Source: Bacillota bacterium (GTDB taxonomy: Bacteria > Bacillota > Clostridia > Lachnospirales > Lachnospiraceae). From it: a DNA stretch of 5,999 nucleotides. The notes under the pieces were generated by a model. It was not told the origin of the DNA. It saw only the letters and a list, made by a program, of their open reading frames with translations, and made no database searches. The stretch is from positions 1 through 5,999 of the forward strand of contig JAEZLY010000177.1 in assembly GCA_023414985.1 (NCBI GenBank), in the 5' to 3' direction. Below are positions 1-5,014 of this stretch, one piece after another. The stretch's first letter is position 1. Every line of letters starts with the position of its first letter. Made by a program: the position numbers and the translations under genes.

Positions 1-433
1 GATCAACCACAACTGCAACATCCTGATAATTCTTTGCAGCAGAGCGAAGCATGGTGGGCCCGCCGATATCGATATTCTCCACCGCTTCGGCACGGGTGAC
101 ATTATCCTTCAGAATCGTTGCCTTGAACGGATAAAGATTAACAACAACGATATCAATTGTTTCTATATTTAAATCAGCAAGCTGTTTCATATGGGAAGGA
201 TTGCTTCTCATCGCCAGGAGACCGGCATGTACGGCAGGATGCAGCGTCTTAACACGGCCATCCAGACATTCCGGAAAGCCGGTTACCTCAGAAATCTCAA
301 CAGCAGGAACTCCCGCTTCCTTCAATTTACTGTAGGTTCCTCCCGTAGAAATGATCTCGATTCCCAGGGCTGTCAATTCCTTTGCCAACTCTACGATGCC
401 TGTTTTGTCCGATACGCTGATTAATGCTCTCAT
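1..433 (-). CDS. purH: Bifunctional AICAR formyltransferase / IMP cyclohydrolase PurH, N-terminal part (truncated by window edge)
   Basis: PurH catalyses the last two steps of de novo purine synthesis in the cytoplasm: formylation of AICAR, then ring closure to IMP. Only the first 144 codons lie in the window; the family is usually a little over 500 residues, so the transformylase domain is missing here. The visible part is the MGS-like IMP cyclohydrolase domain. It begins MRALISVSDKTG and then shows STGGTYSKL (about 29-37), VKTLHPAVHAGLL (about 66-78), VVVNLYPF (about 103-110) and ENIDIGGPTMLRSAAKN near 122-138, all family signatures. The start is the ATG complementary to 431-433, preceded by AAAGGAG (complement of 441-447) seven nt upstream. 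The frame is open to the window edge with no stop, so this is truncation and not decay. It is the first gene of its transcript in this window and is divergent from the lit-like gene. Upstream sites at 465-477 and 610-622 resemble PurBoxes, suggesting purine control (inference). Confidence 0.95.
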   Translation of the reverse strand, partial: MRALISVSDKTGIVELAKELTALGIEIISTGGTYSKLKEAGVPAVEISEVTGFPECLDGRVKTLHPAVHAGLLAMRSNPSHMKQLADLNIETIDIVVVNLYPFKATILKDNVTRAEAVENIDIGGPTMLRSAAKNYQDVAVVVD

Positions 434-435
434 GC

Positions 436-492
436 TTATTCTCCTTTACCTGCTATGATTTTTTGAATCCGAACCATATGAGTACCTTGCAT
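436..492 (-). other. Possible short upstream ORF in the purH leader (18 codons plus stop)
   Basis: Reading toward purH, an ATG complementary to 490-492 opens an 18-codon frame, MQGTHMVRIQKIIAGKGE. It stops with TAA at 436-438, two nt before the purH ATG. It runs through the purH Shine-Dalgarno sequence, so translating it would affect purH initiation. No convincing ribosome binding site precedes it, and a frame this short can arise by chance. It is listed only because of its tight abutment to purH. Confidence 0.2.
465..477. promoter_or_regulatory. PurBox-like site in the purH leader
   Basis: GAATCCGAACCAT on the plus strand matches 11 of 13 positions of the Gram-positive PurR operator (AWWWCCGAACWWT), including the whole CCGAAC core. 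It lies between the predicted purH transcription start and the purH start codon. An inverted partner sharing eight bases (ATCCGAAC / GTTCGGAT) sits at 610-622. Known Bacillus PurBox pairs are much closer together (about 16-17 nt), so PurR control is an inference. Confidence 0.35.
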
Positions 493-511
493 AATGATAA
501 ATTCTATGAAA

Positions 512-540
512 ATATTACACTAACAAAATGTTTAATTCAA
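512..540 (-). promoter_or_regulatory. Predicted sigma-A promoter for purH
   Basis: On the minus strand, TTGAAT (complement of 535-540) and TAATAT (complement of 512-517) are separated by exactly 17 nt. Transcription would start near 505, giving a leader of about 70 nt. Each hexamer matches four of six consensus positions. A TAGAAT at the complement of 501-506 is an alternative -10 but has a poorer -35. Confidence 0.5.
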
Positions 541-609
541 TTCATTATTACTAATGATTATTATTGTTTCTTCTTATAAGTAAAAACTTCTGGGAAGAAT
601 AAGATTATA

Positions 610-622
610 AATGTTCGGATGC
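610..622. promoter_or_regulatory. Second PurBox-like site, inverted
   Basis: AATGTTCGGATGC reads as an inverted PurBox with the GTTCGG core intact and 11 of 13 positions matching. It lies upstream of the predicted purH -35 element, roughly 100 bp from the start point. In lactococcal-type regulation PurR binds upstream and activates. No PurR gene is visible in this window. The bases also overlap a small hairpin (617-643) with a GGATG/CATCC base and an inner GCTTT-AAT-AAAGC stem-loop. Confidence 0.3.
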
Positions 623-657
623 TTTAATAAAGCTATATCATCCATACGGATAATTAC

Positions 658-773
658 GCTGATTAGGAATGCATGGGTTACTCCCATGCATTCACGCTTC
701 GCTTCTCCAAGTAAAACAAGATGCTTCCTCGTACAAGTAAGCGAAGCACCCTGTTTTACTTGGACTAATCAGC
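658..773. repeat. Nested inverted-repeat element predicting a three-way junction (unknown structured RNA or MITE-like DNA element)
   Basis: Three sets of perfect inverted repeats nest without conflict. P1 is GCTGATTAG (658-666) with CTAATCAGC (765-773). P2 is GAATGCATGGG (667-677) with CCCATGCATTC (683-693), 11 bp closing a TTACT loop. P3 is CCAAGTAAAACA (707-718) with TGTTTTACTTGG (752-763), 12 bp, extended by an inner TGCTTC (722-727) / GAAGCA (743-748) stem. P2 abuts P1 with no spacer, and a 13-nt linker (694-706) separates P2 from P3. That is 32 bp in the three main stems with no mismatch. It lies upstream of both predicted flanking promoters, so neither gene's transcript should include it. 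It matches no riboswitch or housekeeping RNA I recognise. No clear flanking target duplication or transposase is visible. Confidence 0.75.
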
Positions 774-806
774 TGAAGGTGTTAATTAAATTTTTTGATC
801 TATCCC

Positions 807-818
807 AGAATCGATTCT
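807..818. repeat. 12-bp perfect palindrome AGAATCGATTCT
   Basis: AGAATCGATTCT is self-complementary across all 12 bases. It lies between the structured element and the lit-like/pyk promoter, about 70 bp upstream of that promoter's -35. A protein-binding site is possible, but no known operator is matched. The rest of 774-888 is AT-rich, with a PacI-type TTAATTAA at 782-789, and shows no gene. Confidence 0.35.
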
Positions 819-888
819 ATCGGCCAAATTACTCGAAAGTACTTGTTTTATCTGTCTTAGAATAATGTTTCTTTACATAAAGTATCTG

Positions 889-917
889 TTGCATTCATGG
901 TCAAATTATACTATAAT
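889..917 (+). promoter_or_regulatory. Predicted strong sigma-A promoter for the lit-like/pyk operon
   Basis: TTGCAT (889-894), a 17-nt spacer, then a perfect TATAAT (912-917). Transcription would start near 924, leaving a leader of about 33 nt before the ATG at 957. The promoter overlaps the 897 ATG of the longest open frame, which rules that ATG out as the start. Confidence 0.8.
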
Positions 918-956
918 GCGTTTGGAACTTTAAACATAAATCCTTTGGAGGCAGTT

Positions 957-1628
957 ATGCACAAATTCAAATTTACGGATTTACTGATCGGGCTTGTCTT
1001 CACACTTTTATTCATCAGTATCGCTGTCGTAATTACCGTTAATTTCAGACCCTTATATTATCTGGATATTAATATGCTTCATATTGCGGAGTATTCCGGC
1101 TTTAGTAAAGATGTAATTCGGGAAAATTATGATGCACTGATCGATTACTCTTTTCCGCTTTTTAAGGGACCCCTTCAGTTTCCGACCCTGCCATCATCCG
1201 TAAATGCACTGATCCATTTTTCAGAAGTGAAGAATATTTTCACCTCCTTTTATATACTTGGTCTAATTTGCCTGGTCTTAGGTGTTATCATCATTGTATA
1301 TAAAACAAAAAACGGTGATCATAGTTACCTGCTGGTATCTGCCATTACTGCAGTTGTTCTCCCGTCGATCCTTGCCGTATTTCTTGCAATTAATTTCGAT
1401 CGGGCTTTCATAATGTTTCATAAGTTATTTTTTAAGAATGATTATTGGCTCTTCGACCCAAACACCGATCCGGTAATCACTATCCTGCCGGATACCTTTT
1501 TTATGCACTGTGCCCTGATGATTATTGTTATTGTGGTTTTGTTCAGTATTGCATTTCTTTTTGTTTACTTATGGAAGAAGCAGTATACAGGAATCAAATA
1601 CCGCAAGAATAAAGGATTAAAATTTTAA
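957..1628 (+). CDS. DUF1461/TIGR01906 integral membrane protein, probable Lit-like lipoprotein intramolecular transacylase
   Basis: A 223-residue membrane protein with four predicted helices, at about 8-29, 95-115, 124-146 and 184-206. A long extracytoplasmic loop lies between helices 1 and 2 and a second between helices 3 and 4. Family-type motifs visible are FRPLYYLDI (30-38), SSVNALIHFSEVK (80-92) and FHKLFFKNDYWLFDP (154-168), the last followed by ILPDTFF. This pattern fits DUF1461/TIGR01906, the family containing Lit. Lit moves the sn-2 acyl chain of lipoprotein diacylglycerol onto the N-terminal cysteine, making lyso-form lipoproteins. H87 and H155 fall where I recall the two essential Lit histidines. 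The start at 957 is chosen over the in-frame ATG at 897 because GGAGG (947-951) precedes it and 897 lies inside the promoter. The stop overlaps the pyk ribosome binding site, so the genes are probably coupled. Family assignment is firm; Lit activity is inferred, since not every family member has been tested. Confidence 0.8.
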   Translation: MHKFKFTDLLIGLVFTLLFISIAVVITVNFRPLYYLDINMLHIAEYSGFSKDVIRENYDALIDYSFPLFKGPLQFPTLPSSVNALIHFSEVKNIFTSFYILGLICLVLGVIIIVYKTKNGDHSYLLVSAITAVVLPSILAVFLAINFDRAFIMFHKLFFKNDYWLFDPNTDPVITILPDTFFMHCALMIIVIVVLFSIAFLFVYLWKKQYTGIKYRKNKGLKF

Positions 1629-1639
1629 GGAGCAATATT

Positions 1640-3067
1640 ATGAGAAAAACAAAAATTATATGTACACTTGGACCTTCTACCGATAACGATGCTGTATTAC
1701 GTGAACTGATCCTCTCCGGAATGGATGTGGCACGTTTCAATTTCTCTCATGCTAACCATGAGGAGCATCTGGCCAGACTTCAGAAAATAGAAAATCTCAG
1801 AGAGGAGCTTGGAATTCCGGTTGCCACGCTTTTGGATACGAAGGGTCCGGAAATCCGCCTCTGTACTTTTAAGGACGATAAGAAAGTACAATTGAAGGAG
1901 GGACAGACCTTCACCCTTACTTCAAGAGATATTGAGGGTGATGAGAAGCAGGTATCCATCTCCTACCCGAATCTAATTTATGACATCGATGTCGGTACGA
2001 CAATTCTGATTGACGATGGTCTTGTTGAGATGACTGTGAAGGAAGTAACAGCTACGGACATCATCTGTAAGGTAAAAAATGGCGGAACGATTTCCAACAG
2101 AAAGGGTGTCAATGTCCCCGGAGTTCATTTGTCCATGCCTTTTATCAGTGATAAGGATCGAGAAGATATTCTCTTTGGTATCAAGCATAATTTTGATTTC
2201 ATTGCTGCTTCCTTCGTTAGCACTGCAGATGATATCAAGGAAATCAAAAAGATGCTGAACAAGCATAATTCACAAACTAAGGTTATCGCAAAAATTGAAA
2301 ATTATCACGGTGTAGAGCATATTGATGATATTATTGAGGTCTCTGACGGCATCATGATTGCCCGTGGTGATATGGGTGTCGAGATACCTTATGAAGAAGT
2401 TCCCGTGCTTCAGAAGATGATCATCAAAAAGGTTTATCAGGCAGGAAAACAGGTCATTACCGCAACCCAAATGCTTGATTCCATGATAAAGAACCCTCGG
2501 CCTACCAGAGCCGAAACCACGGATGTCGCTAATGCCATCTATGACGGTACCAGTGCAATCATGCTATCCGGTGAGACTGCTGCCGGTGCTTATCCGGTTG
2601 AGTCCCTAAAAACCATGGTGAAGATTACCGTGCGTGCCGAAGCTGATATCGATTATAAGAAGCGCTTCCGTCTGCAGGAGGTATGTCAGTCACCGGATAT
2701 CACGGATGCCATTTCCCGTGCGACCGTAACCACTGCCCACGATCTGAATGCAAAGATGATCATCACTGTAACTACCTCCGGTAAGACAGCCCGCATGATC
2801 TCCCGTTATCGTCCGGAGTGCCAGATTCTCGGCTGCACCACCGATCCGATGGTATATAGACAGCTGAGTATGGCCTGGGGTGTAACTCCGCTCTTAATAC
2901 CGATAGAGCATGATACATTTGAGTTATTCGATCATGCCATCCAGGCAGTGGAAGATGCCGGTTATCTGCAGGACGGTGAGCTGGCTGTTCTTACAGCAGG
3001 CGTTCCGCTGGGAACCTCGGGTACAACCAATCTGATCAAAGTTCAGATTGCCGGAAGTAAGTATTAA
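1640..3067 (+). CDS. pyk: Pyruvate kinase, short form without C-terminal PEP-utilizer domain
   Basis: Pyruvate kinase transfers phosphate from phosphoenolpyruvate to ADP, the last ATP-yielding step of glycolysis, in the cytoplasm. The 475 residues cover the full TIM barrel, the B domain (about 70-170) and the C-terminal allosteric domain. Visible signatures are ARFNFSHAN (31-39; R32, N34 and S36 are active-site positions), LLDTKGPEIR (64-73), ISNRKGVNVPG (151-161), AKIEN with catalytic K218 and metal ligand E220, ARGDMGVE with D244, and TATQMLDSM (274-282). E71 in DTKGPE corresponds to the glutamate typical of K+-dependent enzymes. Some Firmicutes homologues are about 110 residues longer because of an added PEP-utilizer-like domain; this one lacks it. 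AAGGAG (1627-1632) lies seven nt before the ATG and overlaps the stop codon of the upstream lit-like gene, implying coupling. A hairpin terminator follows. It is intact, with no odd features. Confidence 0.97.
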   Translation: MRKTKIICTLGPSTDNDAVLRELILSGMDVARFNFSHANHEEHLARLQKIENLREELGIPVATLLDTKGPEIRLCTFKDDKKVQLKEGQTFTLTSRDIEGDEKQVSISYPNLIYDIDVGTTILIDDGLVEMTVKEVTATDIICKVKNGGTISNRKGVNVPGVHLSMPFISDKDREDILFGIKHNFDFIAASFVSTADDIKEIKKMLNKHNSQTKVIAKIENYHGVEHIDDIIEVSDGIMIARGDMGVEIPYEEVPVLQKMIIKKVYQAGKQVITATQMLDSMIKNPRPTRAETTDVANAIYDGTSAIMLSGETAAGAYPVESLKTMVKITVRAEADIDYKKRFRLQEVCQSPDITDAISRATVTTAHDLNAKMIITVTTSGKTARMISRYRPECQILGCTTDPMVYRQLSMAWGVTPLLIPIEHDTFELFDHAIQAVEDAGYLQDGELAVLTAGVPLGTSGTTNLIKVQIAGSKY

Positions 3068-3093
3068 GTAAACATTGCGTCATATAAAATGAT

Positions 3094-3156
3094 GGCTCTG
3101 TGTCAGCAACGGAAGAGGATATTAACTCTTCTATCGCTGATACAGAGCCTATTTTT
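3094..3156 (+). terminator. Rho-independent terminator of the lit-like/pyk operon, two-part hairpin shared with the convergent amidase gene
   Basis: GGCTCTGTGTCAGC (3094-3107) pairs with GCTGATACAGAGCC (3136-3149): 14 bp with one G-T wobble. An inner GAAGAG (3112-3117) / CTCTTC (3126-3131) stem tops it. TATTTTTA (3150-3157) follows on the plus strand. The convergent amidase stop codon (complement of 3155-3157) sits in this T tract, so the hairpin also lies immediately 3' of that gene, where its minus-strand tail is weaker (ATCATTTTAT). Confidence 0.85.
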
Positions 3157-3898
3157 AGGGCCTGATTGTTTCCACCTCAGCCATCACATCTGCTTTAAAG
3201 GTCTGCCAGGAATCCTCATGCTCCACAAAATATTTCGGACAGCATTTGCCCGTAACATCATAATGCCGGATAATATCTTCTTCCTTTAGATTGAATTGTA
3301 CACAAAGTGCTGCTGTCAAAGCTACCGCAGAGGTATAGGTGGCATCATTGAACTTCCCCGTCTCATCGGGAATACAGCACTCAATCGCAACTGTATCGTT
3401 ATTACGATCATTGGAAGCGTAAGAAATCTCTGTCAGTGGGATGCATTGGATGACTTCCCCCTCTAATCCGACGATATAATGGCTGCTGACTGAGGTAGCA
3501 TGGGTTGTTGCGAGCCCTTCAAAGTAGCTTCTGTTATTGGCAGCCGTGGTTCCGGGGTTTGCTGTATAATGAATGACGATTCCGTCGATCCCATAAAGTG
3601 GTGTCTGCGGTCTGGAATATTCATTCGGGGTGAGGTAATCCTGTTGGATCTCCATCCCCTGAAGCAATGCCGGATCGATCGTCTCAATCCCGTCATTGTT
3701 ATAACCCAGCAGCTGCCCCTGAAGCTTATGAAGAATGTTGCTTTCACCCTGCCCTTTGTCAGTTTTCACAATGCTGCCAATAATTAATATAGATACGAAC
3801 AGGATCAGAAGAAACAAAGAAATAATGACTGCTATAAAAAGTCTCCTTATTCTTCTTCTCTTCCTTCTCCATTCTTCTCTGGTAAGTATTCTGCTCAT
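3155..3898 (-). CDS. Membrane-anchored N-acetylmuramoyl-L-alanine amidase (amidase_2/PGRP-type)
   Basis: The enzyme would cut the amide bond between N-acetylmuramic acid and L-alanine in peptidoglycan, outside the membrane. The 247 residues begin with a very basic stretch (RRKRRRIRR, 11-19), then one hydrophobic helix (about 20-43) with no signal-peptidase motif obvious, so it is probably a type II anchored protein. A linker follows and the amidase_2 fold runs from about 90 to 245. Zinc ligands expected in the family are present: H110 in IVIHYTANPG, H212 in IRHYDVTGK and C220 in TGKCCP. K218 and E173 (VAIEC) occupy conserved active-site positions. SSHYIVGLEGEVIQCIP (138-154) is the usual core strand pair. 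The ATG overlaps the kinase stop codon as ATGA (3895-3898), with a weak AGGTG upstream, so translation probably depends on the kinase gene. A role in wall turnover, spore formation or germination cannot be distinguished here. Confidence 0.9.
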   Translation of the reverse strand: MSRILTREEWRRKRRRIRRLFIAVIISLFLLILFVSILIIGSIVKTDKGQGESNILHKLQGQLLGYNNDGIETIDPALLQGMEIQQDYLTPNEYSRPQTPLYGIDGIVIHYTANPGTTAANNRSYFEGLATTHATSVSSHYIVGLEGEVIQCIPLTEISYASNDRNNDTVAIECCIPDETGKFNDATYTSAVALTAALCVQFNLKEEDIIRHYDVTGKCCPKYFVEHEDSWQTFKADVMAEVETIRP

Positions 3899-4698
3899 TT
3901 TACACCTGTCTTTTCCTTTATCTCAGTAAGTAATGCTTCTCTTTCATACTCCGGTACCCACTCTGTCAGTCTTCCCGCGATTAAGGGAAGTCTCCAGGCT
4001 TCAATCTCCTCTATCGGCATTCCGGACAAGCTCCGGTACTGCTTTAAGTATTTACCGGCAAGACTCCTTCTTACCCGGTTCATCAAAACCCTGACCGGCC
4101 CCGGGATATAATCCGGGATTGCCGAATCCTTAAGTAAATATAAGGTTCTTGCCACATCATAGCCCGGCTGACCGGCGGTTGCTGTCATCCAGTCCAAAAT
4201 GACGTAGCGATCGCTATCCTTGAGAATATTACCGGGATGGTAATCACCATGGCATACACTGCTGCCCTCCGGCAGCTGCTTTAGAACCTCAAGGACTGCC
4301 TCCCTTTGCTTTTGATCCAGCTCTTTGGCATGTTCTATTCTCCAGCGGAGTGATTCCTTACATTCCGGAAGACCTTCCGCATTACGCCTGTGCATATCAT
4401 AATGCATCTGCGCTATTATTTTTGCATACTTACCGGAAGTCCAGGGCTTTTTAGAAATCAAATCAAGTAACGATATTCCTGTTATCCTCTCATAAACAAT
4501 CCCTGTTCTGCCTTCATATTCAACGATATCCTTCCCTTTTGGAATCTGGACTCCAAGCTTCTCCACCGCTTTGCTGATACGGTACTCCTGTTCGACCGCT
4601 GACATCGGGAAATCCTTTCGGAACAGCTTCAATATATCGTTCTCTCCCCAGGTAAATACCTCAGCTGTATTTCCTTCCGCTATCTTCTGTATTTCCAT
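3895..4698 (-). CDS. APH-family phosphotransferase (protein-kinase-like small-molecule kinase), substrate unknown
   Basis: A 267-residue kinase of the aminoglycoside phosphotransferase/choline kinase fold. It opens with a glycine-type nucleotide loop (IAEGNTAEVF, 6-15), then a probable ATP-binding lysine K24 in ILKLF and E38 in the alpha-C region. The catalytic loop is CHGDYHPGNIL (149-159), with D152 as base and N157, and the metal-binding ILDW follows with D169. Family members phosphorylate aminoglycosides, choline, amino sugars and other hydroxyl compounds; the sequence alone does not name the substrate. It is the first gene of a pair with the peptidoglycan amidase, overlapping it by 4 bp. 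A murein-derived sugar or peptide is therefore a reasonable guess, with AmgK as precedent for an APH-fold wall-sugar kinase. The start is the ATG complementary to 4696-4698, with AAGGG about nine nt and GAGGT two nt upstream. An in-frame stop at 4711-4713 excludes a longer protein. Nothing marks it as acquired resistance. Confidence 0.85.
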   Translation of the reverse strand: MEIQKIAEGNTAEVFTWGENDILKLFRKDFPMSAVEQEYRISKAVEKLGVQIPKGKDIVEYEGRTGIVYERITGISLLDLISKKPWTSGKYAKIIAQMHYDMHRRNAEGLPECKESLRWRIEHAKELDQKQREAVLEVLKQLPEGSSVCHGDYHPGNILKDSDRYVILDWMTATAGQPGYDVARTLYLLKDSAIPDYIPGPVRVLMNRVRRSLAGKYLKQYRSLSGMPIEEIEAWRLPLIAGRLTEWVPEYEREALLTEIKEKTGVK

Positions 4699-4710
4699 TG
4701 ACCTCTACCC

Positions 4711-4770
4711 TTATCCTTCCCTGCATGCTTTCCCCAAAGCGTAATGCCAAAACGATGCATCCTCACACAT
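4711..4770 (-). other. Possible upstream ORF in the kinase/amidase leader (19 codons plus stop)
   Basis: An ATG complementary to 4768-4770 opens MCEDASFWHYALGKACREG, ending in TAA (4711-4713), 12 nt before the kinase ATG and in the same frame. The predicted transcription start is about six nt upstream of this ATG, so it would be nearly leaderless; no ribosome binding site is seen. A small GCTTT-GGGG-AAAGC hairpin (4727-4740) lies within it. It could be a leader peptide, or chance. Confidence 0.25.
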
Positions 4771-4782
4771 GATTTATCTATT

Positions 4783-4811
4783 ATTGTATTAATCTGCAGT
4801 AATCTTGTCAA
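4783..4811 (-). promoter_or_regulatory. Predicted strong sigma-A promoter for the kinase/amidase operon
   Basis: On the minus strand, a perfect TTGACA (complement of 4806-4811), a 17-nt spacer and TACAAT (complement of 4783-4788, five of six) form a near-consensus promoter. Transcription would start near 4776, giving a leader of about 78 nt before the kinase ATG. Confidence 0.8.
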
Positions 4812-4831
4812 TTTACATCCTTAAGTTTTTG

Positions 4832-4960
4832 TAATTGTCAGGAAATCTTAAGATATTTTTCTGCTGTTCTATACTATATAACGAGGAAACACAGCAAATC
4901 GTTTCAATTTTTATTTAGTAAATATAGGCATTATCGTTATTTATTAATTGTCAGGTAAAT
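4832..4960. repeat. Direct repeat TAATTGTCAGG, two copies in the intergenic region
   Basis: TAATTGTCAGG occurs at 4832-4842 and again at 4945-4955, each followed by a similar A-rich tail. Read on the minus strand both give CCTGACAATTA, and the kinase promoter's -35 (TTGACAA) shares TGACAA about 30 bp from the nearer copy. A 10-bp palindrome ATCTTAAGAT lies just beyond the first copy at 4845-4854. They may be protein-binding sites or composition-driven coincidence. The interval otherwise shows no coding frame on either strand. Confidence 0.35.
4848..4882 (+). promoter_or_regulatory. Weak possible plus-strand promoter facing the guaB terminator
   Basis: TTAAGA (4848-4853), a 16-nt spacer and TATACT (4870-4875) form a moderate sigma-A-like promoter on the plus strand; TATAAC (4877-4882) is another possible -10. 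No gene lies downstream in this direction, only the 3' end of convergent guaB. AT-rich DNA throws up such matches often. Confidence 0.2.
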
Positions 4961-5014
4961 AAAAACCGGCAGCTTCTCCGCCCTTTTGGGACTGGGGAGA
5001 TAAGCTGCCGGTTT
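4958..5014 (-). terminator. Rho-independent terminator of guaB
   Basis: AAACCGGCAGCTT (4963-4975) pairs perfectly with AAGCTGCCGGTTT (5002-5014). The stem continues, after a two-base bulge, with CTCC (4976-4979) / GGAG (4996-4999) and closes a loop at 4980-4995. On the minus strand the stem ends in TTTTTATTTA, a good U tract. It begins 17 nt after the guaB stop codon. Confidence 0.92.

Noticed and set aside
434..560. Purine or other riboswitch ahead of purH
   Set aside because: The leader is only about 70 nt and lacks the purine-riboswitch stems and conserved core; no T-box, TPP, SAM or c-di-GMP signature was seen either.
650..790. MITE with target-site duplication
   Set aside because: The bases directly flanking the 9-bp outer repeats (ATAATTAC and TGAAGGTG) are not duplicated; mobility stays possible but unsupported.
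611..865. An 84-codon plus-strand open frame
   Set aside because: It runs through the nested inverted repeats at 658-773, has no ribosome binding site, and its protein shows no recognisable pattern; the repeats explain the sequence better.
897..956. N-terminal 20-residue extension of the membrane protein
   Set aside because: The ATG at 897 lies inside the predicted promoter, before the transcription start, while 957 has a proper ribosome binding site.
1697..2470. Minus-strand open frames across pyk
   Set aside because: These are antisense shadows of an intact, strongly conserved pyruvate kinase.
3089..3289. A 66-codon plus-strand frame after pyk
   Set aside because: It overlaps the terminator hairpin and lies antisense to the amidase C-terminus; no ribosome binding site.
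3463..3929. Several open frames on both strands overlapping the amidase gene
   Set aside because: They are shadows of a gene with clear zinc-amidase motifs; none has its own ribosome binding site or recognisable domain.
4890..4912. Catabolite-response (cre) site around AAATCGTTTC
   Set aside because: It has the central CG and A/T flanks but fails at several conserved positions of the consensus in both orientations.
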